From positions 1-64,000 of the forward strand of contig NZ_JARXRO010000015.1 of the NCBI RefSeq assembly GCF_029887935.1: DNA of 64,000 bases, given 5' to 3'. This document shows positions 26,884 through 35,437 of the stretch, piece by piece. The notes under the pieces are model-generated. The model saw only the letters and a program-made list of their open reading frames with translations, was not told the origin of the DNA and made no database searches. The first letter of the stretch is position 1. Each line of letters opens with the position of its first letter. Origin of the DNA: Luteimonas kalidii. GTDB taxonomy: Bacteria; Pseudomonadota; Gammaproteobacteria; Xanthomonadales; Xanthomonadaceae. Both the position numbers and the translations under genes were made by a program.

Positions 26884-27593
26884 GCCGCGCCGCGCCCGCA
26901 TGCGGCGCGGAACGCGGCCTCGTCGATCGCCACGAAGCGCACGCGCGCGCCGGCCGGCAGCAGGCAGGGCGGATCGCGACGGGGGTCGAACAGCGCGACC
27001 GGCGTGCGCCCGACCAGATGCCAGCCGCCCGGACCTTCGCGCGGATAGATGCCGGTCTGGGCGCCGCCGATCGCCACGCTGCCGGCGGGCACGTGGGTGC
27101 GCGGCGTACTCCGGCGCGGAATCGCAAGGCGCGGGTCGAGTCCGAGCAGGTACGGGAAGCCCGGAGCGAACCCGGTCATCGCCACCCGGTAGTCGCCCGC
27201 GCAATGCAAGGCGACCACCTCGGCCGCGGAGAGTCCCGCGTGCGCGGCCACCGCCTCCAGGTCGGGTGCGAACGCCGGGAGATGGCAGACCGGCACCTCG
27301 ATCGCCGGCAGGGAGGCCTCAGGCGATGCGTGCGGTTCGTCATCGCCCGCCAGCAGGGCACGCAGCGCTTCCGCCGCATAACCCGTGTCGTGGAGGCGAT
27401 CGCAGGCGTCCTGCGCGAGGCAGACCGCGAGCGATGCGTACGCCGGCACCACTTCGCGCACCCACGGCAGCCCGGCCGCCTCGATCCGCCGCACCAGCGC
27501 GTGCACGCGCGCGTTCACGGCCGGATCGATGCGGCGGTCCAGGCGCAGCAGCAGCGCGTCCTCGCCGAGCGGCTCGATCGTGAGGCCGCTCAC
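26880..27593 (-). CDS. pxpB: 5-oxoprolinase subunit B
   Basis: KipI-like (AHS1) subunit of 5-oxoprolinase. The 237-aa product has the family signature MTGFAPGFPYLLGLDPRLAIPRR (in part), HVPAGSVAIGGAQTGIYP and GPGGWHLVGRTPVALFDP. Start GTG 27593 overlaps the HIT gene stop by GTGA. Bacillus KipI regulates sporulation kinase, but in this gene context the 5-oxoprolinase role is far more likely. Confidence 0.94.
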   Translation of the reverse strand: MSGLTIEPLGEDALLLRLDRRIDPAVNARVHALVRRIEAAGLPWVREVVPAYASLAVCLAQDACDRLHDTGYAAEALRALLAGDDEPHASPEASLPAIEVPVCHLPAFAPDLEAVAAHAGLSAAEVVALHCAGDYRVAMTGFAPGFPYLLGLDPRLAIPRRSTPRTHVPAGSVAIGGAQTGIYPREGPGGWHLVGRTPVALFDPRRDPPCLLPAGARVRFVAIDEAAFRAACGRGAA

Positions 27594-28015
27594 GCGCGCA
27601 GCGCGGCCTCGAGCAGGCGGATGCGCCCGACCAGCGCGTCGGGCGAGTACGGGCGCGCGGCCACGCGCCCCCAGACCGGCGCCGGCCAGGCGGGATCGTT
27701 CTCGAAGCGTGCGATCACGTGCACGTGCAACTGCGGCACCAGGTTGCCCAGGGCGGCCACGTTGAGCTTGAACGGGTGGAAGACCTCGCGCAGCGCGCGT
27801 CCGGCCAGATCAATCTCGTCGGTCAGGCGGTGGCGCTGGGTGGCGTCGAGGTCGAGCATTTCGCGCGCGCCGGCCACGCGCGGCACCAGCACCAGCCACG
27901 GGTAGTTGGCGTCGTCCATCAGCCGCAGCTCGCACAGGTCGAGCGTGGCGAGTGGATGGGTATCGCTCGCGAGCTGCGGATCGAGCGCGTAGGGGCCGTG
28001 GGCATTCGTGTTCAT
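27590..28015 (-). CDS. HIT domain protein
   Basis: A 141-aa histidine-triad superfamily protein, probably a nucleotide hydrolase or transferase. The triad region reads QLHVHVI (residues 95-101): the first His of the classic H-x-H-x-H is Gln95, while His97 (nucleophile position) and His99 are kept. A long helix with LTDEIDLAGRALREVF precedes it as in the fold. ATG 28015 overlaps the dienelactone hydrolase stop (ATGA). Its link to 5-oxoproline use is unknown; the tight coupling suggests co-expression at least. Confidence 0.88.
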   Translation of the reverse strand: MNTNAHGPYALDPQLASDTHPLATLDLCELRLMDDANYPWLVLVPRVAGAREMLDLDATQRHRLTDEIDLAGRALREVFHPFKLNVAALGNLVPQLHVHVIARFENDPAWPAPVWGRVAARPYSPDALVGRIRLLEAALRA

Positions 28016-28701
28016 GGTGCCTCCGGGCCGCGCAGCGCGGCATCGAGGAAGGCCAGCGTACGCTTGCGCGCAAGCGCCGCGCTGGCTGGATGGAAGTGGC
28101 GGGGATCGACGTCGCGGTTGAAGGCATGGCCGGCGCCGGGATAGACGTGGATCTCGGCTTCGGGCCACGCGTCGCGGTGGGCCTGGATGTCGTCCGCGGG
28201 GGTCGTCGCGTCCTCTCCTCCGAAGTGGAACAGCATCGGCGCCCGCAGCGGTTCTCCCAGAAACGGGCGCGAGCGCGCGCCGTAGTAGGACACCGCCGGC
28301 AACCCGAGCCGTGTATTGGCGAGCAGAGCCATGCTGCCGCCCCAGCAGAAGCCGGCCACCGCCGTCTTCAGGCCCTCGCCGCGCAGCTGCTCCGCCGCGG
28401 CCCCGATCACCGCCACCGCCCGTCCGGTGCCCAGTTCCTCGACGAGCGCCCGTCCGCGCGCGAAGCCGGCCTCGTCGTAGCCCAGCTCGACATTGCGGGC
28501 CACCGGGTCGAACAGCGAAGGCGCCAGCGCCACGTAACCGGCCGCCGCGAACCCCTCGGCCACGCTGCGGATATGGGCGTTGACGCCGAAGATCTCCTGC
28601 ACCACCACCACCGCGCCCAGCGCGGCGGCGTGTCCGGGCGGATCGGCGCGCCAGGCGTCGGCCGGCCCCTGCGGCCCGTGGATGACGATGTCGCGGCCCA
28701 T
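28012..28701 (-). CDS. Dienelactone hydrolase family protein
   Basis: A 229-aa alpha/beta hydrolase of the dienelactone hydrolase family. The catalytic set is visible: nucleophile Cys119 in GFCWGG, Asp164 in GGEDATTP, His192 in GAGHAFN, and Glu36 in VVVQEIFGV, the residue that controls the Cys in DLH. Substrate is unknown; members include carboxymethylenebutenolidases and general esterases. It is the first gene of the eight-gene minus-strand operon and diverges from rimO over a 102-bp gap. Confidence 0.9.
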   Translation of the reverse strand: MGRDIVIHGPQGPADAWRADPPGHAAALGAVVVVQEIFGVNAHIRSVAEGFAAAGYVALAPSLFDPVARNVELGYDEAGFARGRALVEELGTGRAVAVIGAAAEQLRGEGLKTAVAGFCWGGSMALLANTRLGLPAVSYYGARSRPFLGEPLRAPMLFHFGGEDATTPADDIQAHRDAWPEAEIHVYPGAGHAFNRDVDPRHFHPASAALARKRTLAFLDAALRGPEAP

Positions 28702-28728
28702 GCGCAGGCTCCATCCGGCGGAGGCCCG

Positions 28729-28748
28729 ATTCTAGCCGAGGCTATAAT
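28729..28748. promoter_or_regulatory. Divergent -10 boxes between DLH operon and rimO
   Basis: A perfect TATAAT (28743-28748, plus strand) lies 55 nt before rimO, and TAGAAT on the minus strand (28734-28729) lies 28 nt before the hydrolase start. Neither has a good -35 hexamer. The close packing implies that the two promoters compete or are co-controlled. Confidence 0.45.
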
Positions 28749-28803
28749 TCGCGCCCCGTGACGCGTCGGTGCGTCGCGCGTCCCCGTCCGCGTCCGGTCC
28801 CTC

Positions 28804-30168
28804 ATGCCCGCTGCCAGTCCCAAGGTCGGTTTCGTCAGCCTCGGCTGCCCCAAGGCGCTGGTGGATTCCGAGCGCATCCTCACCCAGCTGCGGGTCGAGG
28901 GCTACGACCTGGTCCAGAGCTACGACGATGCCGACGTGGTGGTGGTGAACACCTGCGGCTTCATCGATTCGGCGGTGGCCGAATCGCTGGATGCGATCGG
29001 CGAGGCGATGGCCGAGAACGGCAAGGTGATCGTGACCGGCTGCCTGGGCAAGCGTTCGGAGCTGATCCGTGAACAATACCCGGACGTGCTCTCGATCAGC
29101 GGGCCGCAGGACTACGACAGCGTGATGGGCGCAGTGCATCGCGCGTTGCCGCCGACGCACGATCCGTTCCTCGACCTGCTACCGCGGCGCGCGCGCGAGG
29201 ACGAGGTCGGCATCAAGCTCACGCCGAAGCACTACGCGTATCTCAAGATTTCCGAAGGCTGCAACCATCGCTGCAGCTTCTGCATCATCCCCTCGATGCG
29301 CGGCGACCTGGTCTCGCGCCCGGTGGACGAGGTGCTGCGCGAGGCCGAACGGCTGGTCGAGCGCGGCGGGGTGCGGGAACTGCTGGTGGTCTCGCAGGAC
29401 ACGTCCGCCTACGGCGTCGACCTGCGGTACGCCGAACGGGAATGGCGCGGCCGCGCGTATCAGACGCGGATGAAGGCGCTGTGCGAGGGCCTGTCCGAAC
29501 TGGGCGTGTGGACGCGGCTACACTACGTGTACCCGTACCCGCACGTGGACGACACCATCCCGCTGATGGCCGAAGGCCGCCTGCTGCCCTATCTGGACAT
29601 CCCGTTCCAGCACGCCAGCCCGCGCATCCTGCGGCTGATGAAGCGCCCGGGCGCGGTGGACCGGGTGATCGAGCGCATCGCAAGCTGGCGCGCGATCTGC
29701 CCCGAACTGACGATCCGCAGCACCTTCATCGTCGGCTTCCCCGGCGAGACCGAGGCCGAGTTCGAGGAACTGCTCGATTTCCTGCGCGAGGTGCGGCTGG
29801 ACCGGGTCGGTGCGTTCGCCTATTCGCCGGTCGCGGGCGCCACCGCGAACGCGCTGCCCGATGCCGTGCCCGAGGCGGTGAAGCAGGCGCGGCTGGCGCG
29901 GTTCATGGAGGTGCAGGCGGAGATCTCCGCGCAGAAGCTCGAAGCGAAAGTCGGCAGCGTGCAGCGCTGCCTGGTCGACCTGGTCGACGGCGAGCTCGCC
30001 ATCGCCCGCTCGATGGCCGATGCGCCGGAGATCGACGGCGTGGTGCAGGTGCAGGATGGCCGCGATGCTGGACTGCAACCGGGAGACTTCGTCGACGTGC
30101 GGATCCTGGGCAGCGACGAGCACGACCTGTACGGCGAGACGCTCGCGCCGCTGCGCGTGCTGGACTGA
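28804..30168 (+). CDS. rimO: Ribosomal protein S12 methylthiotransferase
   Basis: Radical SAM methylthiotransferase that modifies Asp88 of ribosomal protein S12. The 454-aa protein has the N-terminal cluster cysteines Cys15, Cys51 and Cys80, the radical SAM motif CNHRCSFC (Cys153, 157, 160), and a C-terminal TRAM domain from about residue 385. The [14 protein letters not shown] opening and GDLVSRP segment are typical of RimO, not of MiaB. It is a single gene facing greB. Confidence 0.95.
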   Translation: MPAASPKVGFVSLGCPKALVDSERILTQLRVEGYDLVQSYDDADVVVVNTCGFIDSAVAESLDAIGEAMAENGKVIVTGCLGKRSELIREQYPDVLSISGPQDYDSVMGAVHRALPPTHDPFLDLLPRRAREDEVGIKLTPKHYAYLKISEGCNHRCSFCIIPSMRGDLVSRPVDEVLREAERLVERGGVRELLVVSQDTSAYGVDLRYAEREWRGRAYQTRMKALCEGLSELGVWTRLHYVYPYPHVDDTIPLMAEGRLLPYLDIPFQHASPRILRLMKRPGAVDRVIERIASWRAICPELTIRSTFIVGFPGETEAEFEELLDFLREVRLDRVGAFAYSPVAGATANALPDAVPEAVKQARLARFMEVQAEISAQKLEAKVGSVQRCLVDLVDGELAIARSMADAPEIDGVVQVQDGRDAGLQPGDFVDVRILGSDEHDLYGETLAPLRVLD

Positions 30169-30224
30169 GCCCTGCGCCCTTGCGGGCCCGGCTGCCGGGA
30201 GTGCGAGCGCGGAGAGGTGTTCGA

Positions 30225-30244
30225 CGACCTCGATCGCGAGGTCG
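30225..30244. terminator. Hairpin between rimO and greB
   Basis: Perfect 8-bp inverted repeat CGACCTCG/CGAGGTCG with an ATCG loop, in the 105-bp gap between two convergent genes. There is no U-tract, so termination is only suggested by position. Confidence 0.35.
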
Positions 30245-30273
30245 ATGGCATTCCCTGAGCCGCCGGACGGCGC

Positions 30274-30777
30274 TCAGCCGCCGTAGCGCACGTCGAGGAT
30301 GAAGAAGCGCGCCACGCCGGCCGGCAGCTGTGCCTCGAATTCGTCGTCCACGCGTTTCTTGAGCATTGCGCGGGCCAGGGGCGAGTCGATGCTGATCCAC
30401 CCGCGTCGCGCGTCGGTCTCGTCCGGACCCACCACGCGGTAGCGCGCGGTCTCGCCACTGGCGGCATCTTCCACCTCGACCGTCGCGCCGAAGAACACGG
30501 CCAGCGGATCCGACGGCACCGTATCCACCACGCGCAGCGTCTCGAGCCGTTTGCCGAGGTAGCGCACGCGCCGGTCGATCTCGCCCAGCTGCTTCTTGCG
30601 GTAGGTGTATTCGGCGTTCTCGGAGCGGTCGCCCTCGGCCGCCGCCGCCGCCAGGGCGCGGACCACCTCCGGCCGCCGCACGCGCCACAGGTCGTCCAGC
30701 TCGGCTTTGAGTCGCGCGTGGCCCTCCGGTGTGACCAGCGCGGTGCTTTTCTCGGCGGGAGGACGCCAGCGGCCCAA
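30274..30777 (-). CDS. greB: Transcription elongation factor GreB
   Basis: Rescues backtracked RNA polymerase by stimulating transcript cleavage. The 167-aa protein has the N-terminal coiled-coil with the acidic tip in [20 protein letters not shown], where GreB acidic residues act in the polymerase channel, then [11 protein letters not shown] and the C-terminal FKBP-like domain ending with [14 protein letters not shown]. The [16 protein letters not shown] segment marks GreB over GreA. The start is taken as TTG 30777, matching the [15 protein letters not shown]-terminus of relatives. It is 10 bp after the NlpE-like gene. Confidence 0.93.
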   Translation of the reverse strand: MGRWRPPAEKSTALVTPEGHARLKAELDDLWRVRRPEVVRALAAAAAEGDRSENAEYTYRKKQLGEIDRRVRYLGKRLETLRVVDTVPSDPLAVFFGATVEVEDAASGETARYRVVGPDETDARRGWISIDSPLARAMLKKRVDDEFEAQLPAGVARFFILDVRYGG

Positions 30778-30787
30778 GTCGGTGCGG

Positions 30788-31300
30788 TCAGCCGCGGCGC
30801 AGGCTGGTGTTGGCGTTGCCGGCGATCGGCCTGCCCTCGGTATCGAGCGCGCGGAGCTCGTCCTTCGACACGATCTCGAACCAGCGATCCGCGGCCTGCT
30901 TGGTGTCCGGATCGAACTGCAGGCGCGTGCCGTCGGCGTCGACGGTCCAGGTGCCCGCCGTCTCGTGGCGCGTGTCGCGGTCCCGGTATGCCTCGACCAG
31001 CCGGAAGGTGCCGTCGTCGCCGATCTGCACGCTGGTGTCGATGCCGGGGCAATCGGCGCAGGGCAGGGTGCCGGCGAACCGGCCGGCGAAGGCCTTGCGG
31101 TCGAAACCCGCGGGATCGTCGGGGCTGTGGTGCACCACCGCGGTGGCATCGATGCCATCGGGCGTGCCCGCTTCCGCGTGGGCGGCCGTCGCGACCGGCT
31201 CGGGAGCCGGTTCGGGGCTGGGGTCGGGGTCGGGCGTGCAGGCGGCCAGCGCCCACAGCAGCGGGGCCAGGGCAAGACGGGTGAGGTGGCGATGGACCAT
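30788..31300 (-). CDS. NlpE N-terminal domain lipoprotein
   Basis: A 170-aa predicted outer-membrane lipoprotein. Signal peptide with lipobox LAAC (Cys21), then a Pro/Glu linker, then an NlpE N-terminal (copper resistance, Cpx sensor) type domain: [33 protein letters not shown] (in part) with the CADC pair, and a C-terminal [14 protein letters not shown]. In E. coli NlpE reports surface contact and lipoprotein stress to CpxA; whether this homologue does so is unknown. It sits between the HerA-like ATPase gene (83 bp) and greB (10 bp), all on the minus strand. Confidence 0.85.
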   Translation of the reverse strand: MVHRHLTRLALAPLLWALAACTPDPDPSPEPAPEPVATAAHAEAGTPDGIDATAVVHHSPDDPAGFDRKAFAGRFAGTLPCADCPGIDTSVQIGDDGTFRLVEAYRDRDTRHETAGTWTVDADGTRLQFDPDTKQAADRWFEIVSKDELRALDTEGRPIAGNANTSLRRG

Positions 31301-31383
31301 GGGAGCGGCTCCTTGTCGAACGGAACGGGCGAACGCGAGTCTGGGGCGGCGGGGGTGAACGGTCCGTGCCGCCGCCGTCCGAC

Positions 31384-32874
31384 TCACTTCAGGATGCCGC
31401 CGAGGATGCCGCGCACGATCCGGTTGGTGATCGTGCGCGCGGCCTGTTTGCCGGCGGCCTGCACCACGCCCTGGCGACGCTTCGTGCCGAACAGCCACTC
31501 GTTGACCGCCCGGCCCATGCCGCCTTCCTGCGCGGCAGCTTCTTTGTCCGACTTCGCGGCGGGCGCGCCGGCCTGCGCGGTCGCCGTTTCCGCGCGCCTG
31601 GCGAGCAGCTCCGCGGCCGATTCGCGGTTCACCGCAGTGTCGTACTTCGTGCCCAGCGGACTGGCGGCGCGCACCTGTGCGCGCTCGGCATCGGTGATCG
31701 CGCCCATGCGGCAGCGGGGCGGGGCGACCAGGGTGTGTTCGACCGGCATCGGGACGCCCTTGTCCTGCAGGGTCGAGACCAGCGCCTCCCCGGTGCCGAG
31801 CCTGCCGATCGCCTGCGCCACGTCGAGGTGCGGGTTCGCGACGAAGGTCTCGGCGGCCGTCCGCACCGCCTTCTGGTCGCGCGGCGTGAATGCGCGCAGC
31901 GCGTGCTGCACGCGGTTGCCGAGCTGGCCGAGGATGTCGTCCGGCACGTCGTCGGGGAACTGCGAGCAGAAGTACACGCCCACGCCCTTGGAACGGATGA
32001 TGCGCACCACCTGTTCGATGCGTTGCTGCAGCGCCGGCGGCGCGTCGTCGAACAGCAGGTGCGCCTCGTCGAACACGAACACCAGCCTGGGCTTCTCGAG
32101 GTCGCCGACTTCCGGCAGCGATTCGAACAGTTCCGACAGCAGCCACAGCAGGAAGCTCGAATACAGCCGGGGCCGCAGCACCAGCTGGTCGGCGGCCAGG
32201 ATGCCGACCACGCCGCGGCCGTCGTGGGTGGTGCGCATCAGGTCGTGCAGCTCGAGCGCGGGCTCGCCGAAGAAATGGTCGCCGCCGTCCTGCTCCAGCC
32301 GGAGCAGCGCGCGCTGGATGGCGCCGATCGACTGCGGGCTGACCAGGCCGTACTCGGTGGAGACGGTCTTGCGCTCGGCGGCCACCAGGTTGAGCAGGGC
32401 GCGCAGGTCGTCGAGGTCGAGCAGCAGCAGGCCGCGGTCGTCGGCCAGCTTGAAGGCGATGTCGATCACGCCCGACTGGGTGTCGTTGAGTTCCAGGATC
32501 CGCGAGAGCAGGGTCGGCCCCATTTCGCTGACGGTGGTGCGCACCGGATGGCCCAGCTTCCCGTACAGGTCCCAGAACACCACCGGGCTGCCTTCGGGCG
32601 CCCAGCCGTCGATGCCGATCTGTTCGATGCGTGCCTGCAGCTTTTCGTTCGCGGTGCCCGGCACCGCCAGGCCGGCCACGTCGCCCTTCACGTCGGCCAG
32701 GAACACCGGCACGCCGATCCGGGAAAAGCCCTCGGCCAGCGTCATCAGCGTCACCGTCTTGCCCGTGCCGGTGGCGCCGGCGACCAGCCCATGGCGATTG
32801 CCGTAGCGCGGCAGCAGGTGCACGTGGCCGCCGTCCGCGGTGGTGATCGCCTTGCCGACGAGGAGGGGGTCCAT
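31384..32874 (-). CDS. HerA-like ATPase, DUF853 (YjgR) family
   Basis: A 496-aa P-loop ATPase. Walker A is GATGTGKT (residues 33-40), followed by VPVFLADVKGDVAGLAVPG and a Walker B region LVFVFDEAHLLFDD; CSQFPDDVPDDILGQLGNRVQHALRAFTP (in part) holds the arginine-finger area typical of the HerA/FtsK group. A C-terminal low-complexity stretch (about 425-455) precedes a basic helix. The cellular role of YjgR-type proteins is not established. There is no adjacent nurA-like nuclease or other defence gene, so a defence role is not supported here. Confidence 0.88.
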   Translation of the reverse strand: MDPLLVGKAITTADGGHVHLLPRYGNRHGLVAGATGTGKTVTLMTLAEGFSRIGVPVFLADVKGDVAGLAVPGTANEKLQARIEQIGIDGWAPEGSPVVFWDLYGKLGHPVRTTVSEMGPTLLSRILELNDTQSGVIDIAFKLADDRGLLLLDLDDLRALLNLVAAERKTVSTEYGLVSPQSIGAIQRALLRLEQDGGDHFFGEPALELHDLMRTTHDGRGVVGILAADQLVLRPRLYSSFLLWLLSELFESLPEVGDLEKPRLVFVFDEAHLLFDDAPPALQQRIEQVVRIIRSKGVGVYFCSQFPDDVPDDILGQLGNRVQHALRAFTPRDQKAVRTAAETFVANPHLDVAQAIGRLGTGEALVSTLQDKGVPMPVEHTLVAPPRCRMGAITDAERAQVRAASPLGTKYDTAVNRESAAELLARRAETATAQAGAPAAKSDKEAAAQEGGMGRAVNEWLFGTKRRQGVVQAAGKQAARTITNRIVRGILGGILK

Positions 32875-33007
32875 GCGTGCGATCCTGGTGGAGTCGTGCC
32901 GATTCTAGGCGCTGGCGACGACCCGTCACAGACGATGCACGCGTTCCTTGTCGCCCCCTGGCACAGCGGATACCCTGCGGGCCGCGTTTCCGTCTTCCTG
33001 GTGGTCG

Positions 33008-34543
33008 ATGTCCCTGCTGTCCTGCGCCGCACGCCGGTGGCTGCTCCCCGTCCTCGTCTTCTCCTGCGTCCTTGCCGTGCCCGCGCAGGCGCAATCCCGC
33101 CGCGCCCAGGCCGCGATCGACGCCCTCAACCAGCGCATGGCCGTGGCCGAAACGCGCTACCGCGAGGCGCTGGTGAAGATCGGCAACGCCGATCCGGCCG
33201 GGCTTGACGAGAGCAACGCCGCGCTCGAGGACATGGAGGACGTCCTGGTCGAATGCGGCCGGATCAAGGGTTGCGGCACCGGCGACCTGCTGGCGAGCTA
33301 CAAGCGCCTGCTCAAGGCGCAGGCCGATGCGGCGGCCGGCGTGGTCGGGCCCGACGGCGACGACACCCTGGTCGACGACGGTCAGGGCCTGCCGACCGGC
33401 GACGTGCCCGACGCCGCCTCCGCGGCCTCGCTGCTGACGGCCGAGGACCGCCGCTTCCTCGAACGGGTGCAGATGAACCCCGCGGTGCAGGCGGGCATCC
33501 GCCGCTGGCTGACGGACATGCGCGTGGCGCTGATCACCAGCCACGAGAACTACCAGTACATGCAACACATGATGTCGCCGGCGTTCAAGCGCCGCGGCCT
33601 GCCCGAGGCGCTGCTGTTCGGCATCCTGGCCAAGGAATCCAACGGCCGCGTGCACTCGCGCTCGCGCGCCGGCGCCGCGGGACCGCTGCAGTTCATGCCC
33701 GCGACCGGCCTGCGCCTGGGCCTGGGGCCCGACGGACGCGGCTTCGATACCCGCTACGACCCGCGCGCGTCCGCCGACGCCGCGGCGGTGTACCTGGGCG
33801 AACGCTACGCCGAACTGGGCAACAACATCGAACTGTGGCTGGCGGCGTACAACGGCGGCGAAGGGCGCGCGCGCCGCGTTTACCGGGAATTCGGCGGGCG
33901 CAGCTTCTGGGACGCGGACGTGTACAACGAGTTTCCGCCGGAGACCAAGGACTACGTGCCGATGGTGATCGCGGCCGCGTGGCTGTACCTGCATCCGAAG
34001 GAGTACGGGCTGAGCTTCCCGAAGGTCGACGCGCGCCCGGCGACCATCGCGCTGCAGCGGCCCGCGTCGATCTACGAGCTGACGATCTGCCTCGGCAACG
34101 GCGGCACCCGCGACGGGTACATGCGCGTGCTGCGCAACCTCAACCCGCAGTACGAAGCCGAAGGCTGGATTCCCGCAGGCACCCGGCTCAACGCCACCGT
34201 GCGCATGGCCGGCCTGTACGAACGCTGGTGCACCCGCGGTGCGCGCGCCGACCTGGCGCGTTCGCTGGTCAACAGCGATCCGTCCACCGCGATCGTACGC
34301 GTGGGCGACGTGACGACGGTGACCGCGCCCGACGGTAGCGTCAGTACGGTGCAAACACCGTCGCCCGCGCCCGCGCCACCCGCCGCGCCGCGCAGCCACC
34401 GCGTGGCGCGTGGCGAAACCCTGGTGTCGATCGCGCAGCGCTACGCCTGCGACACGAAGGTGCTCGCGTCGGCCAACGGCCTGAAAGCGCCGCGCTACCT
34501 GCTGCGGCAGGGCCAGCAACTCGAACTGCAGGGGTGCCGCTAG
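33008..34543 (+). CDS. Lytic transglycosylase with LysM domain (MltD-like)
   Basis: A 511-aa exported peptidoglycan lytic transglycosylase. Signal peptide (WLLPVLVFSCVLAVPAQAQ), an N-terminal helical region with possible coiled coil (about 30-105), and a GH23/SLT domain with catalytic Glu in ILAKESNGRVHS, GAAGPLQFMPAT and LWLAAYNGGEGR. A single LysM repeat at the C-terminus (HRVARGETLVSIAQRYACD onward) should bind glycan. ATG 33008 puts the signal peptide at the start. It diverges from the HerA-like gene. Confidence 0.9.
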   Translation: MSLLSCAARRWLLPVLVFSCVLAVPAQAQSRRAQAAIDALNQRMAVAETRYREALVKIGNADPAGLDESNAALEDMEDVLVECGRIKGCGTGDLLASYKRLLKAQADAAAGVVGPDGDDTLVDDGQGLPTGDVPDAASAASLLTAEDRRFLERVQMNPAVQAGIRRWLTDMRVALITSHENYQYMQHMMSPAFKRRGLPEALLFGILAKESNGRVHSRSRAGAAGPLQFMPATGLRLGLGPDGRGFDTRYDPRASADAAAVYLGERYAELGNNIELWLAAYNGGEGRARRVYREFGGRSFWDADVYNEFPPETKDYVPMVIAAAWLYLHPKEYGLSFPKVDARPATIALQRPASIYELTICLGNGGTRDGYMRVLRNLNPQYEAEGWIPAGTRLNATVRMAGLYERWCTRGARADLARSLVNSDPSTAIVRVGDVTTVTAPDGSVSTVQTPSPAPAPPAAPRSHRVARGETLVSIAQRYACDTKVLASANGLKAPRYLLRQGQQLELQGCR

Positions 34544-34553
34544 CGGTTCGGAC

Positions 34554-34573
34554 CGGGCGGGCAGTCCCGCCCG
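34554..34573. terminator. Bidirectional hairpin between lytic transglycosylase and psd
   Basis: Perfect 8-bp inverted repeat CGGGCGGG/CCCGCCCG with a CAGT loop, in the 45-bp gap between convergent genes. It has no U-tract but is well placed. Confidence 0.5.
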
Positions 34574-34588
34574 CGACCGCCGCGACTC

Positions 34589-35437
34589 CTAGCCGCCAGT
34601 GCGCCGGGCCAGTGCCTGGCCGAGCCGGACCGGTGATTCCGCGCCGAGCCCCGGCTCCAGGTCGGCCACGCCCGGCGGCAGCACCACCACCACGGTCGAG
34701 CCGTAGTTGAAGCGCGCCATTTCCTCGAACCGTTCGAGCACGATGTCCTCGCCGGTCCACGACTTGCTGGTGATGCGGTCGCCGTAGGCGGGAATCTCCT
34801 CGCCGCTCCAGACCGTCTCCACGCCCGACACCAGCAGCGCACCCACCATCACCACCGCCATCGGGCCGAAGTCGGTCTCGAAATGGCAGACCAGGCGCTC
34901 GTTGCGCGCGAACAGCCGCGGCACCCGCGCCACCGCCGCAGGCCCGACCGAGAACAGCCGCCCGGGCACGTGCACTGTCTCCAGCAGGCGCCCGGTCCAG
35001 GGCATGTGCACGCGGTGGTAGTCCTTCGGCGACAGGTAGACGGTCGCGAACAGGCCGTCGTGGTAGGGCCGGGCCGCGGCCTCGCTGCCCAGCAGTTCGG
35101 CGGCGGTGAACGAGCGGCCCTTGGCCTGGAAGATGCGACCGGCGGCGATCGGCCCGCACTGGCTGATGCGGCCGTCGGCGGGCATCAGCAGGGCGCGCGG
35201 ATCCGGGTCGGGCGCGCGCGCACCGGGCTTGAGCGCGCGGGTGAAGAAGGCGTTGAACGTGGCGTAGGCGGCCGGTTCGGATTCGGCGGCCTCGCCCAGG
35301 TCCACGCCGAAGCGGCGCGTGACGGTGTCGATCAGCCAGCCGCGCAGGCGCGGGGAATCGGAGTACGCCAGCGACCGCGCGAGCGAGGACAGCAGCCGGT
35401 GCGGCAGCGCGTAGGTCAGCACGGTGACCAGGCTCAC
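34589..35437 (-). CDS. psd: Phosphatidylserine decarboxylase proenzyme
   Basis: Inner-membrane enzyme making phosphatidylethanolamine; it self-cleaves to form a pyruvoyl cofactor. The 282-aa protein has [14 protein letters not shown], the MPADGRISQ segment (Asp of the triad), [12 protein letters not shown], and the cleavage site in [11 protein letters not shown], where cleavage between Gly and Ser is expected. The residue before GST is Tyr instead of the usual Leu of LGST. GTG 35437 overlaps the SCO gene stop (GTGA), so the gene is coupled to a copper chaperone gene. Confidence 0.93.
   Translation of the reverse strand: MSLVTVLTYALPHRLLSSLARSLAYSDSPRLRGWLIDTVTRRFGVDLGEAAESEPAAYATFNAFFTRALKPGARAPDPDPRALLMPADGRISQCGPIAAGRIFQAKGRSFTAAELLGSEAAARPYHDGLFATVYLSPKDYHRVHMPWTGRLLETVHVPGRLFSVGPAAVARVPRLFARNERLVCHFETDFGPMAVVMVGALLVSGVETVWSGEEIPAYGDRITSKSWTGEDIVLERFEEMARFNYGSTVVVVLPPGVADLEPGLGAESPVRLGQALARRTGG

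Noticed and set aside
26880-27593. KipI sporulation kinase inhibitor
   Set aside because: The same fold, but the pxpC, pxpA and pcp neighbours and the Gram-negative setting point to 5-oxoprolinase subunit B.
31384-32874. HerA-like ATPase as part of an antiphage system
   Set aside because: It matches the housekeeping YjgR/DUF853 type and has no nuclease, SIR2 or DUF4297-type partner next to it.
30788-34519. A 1243-residue open frame on the minus strand
   Set aside because: Only its last 170 codons (the NlpE-like lipoprotein) look real. The rest is antisense to the lytic transglycosylase or out of phase with the HerA-like ATPase.
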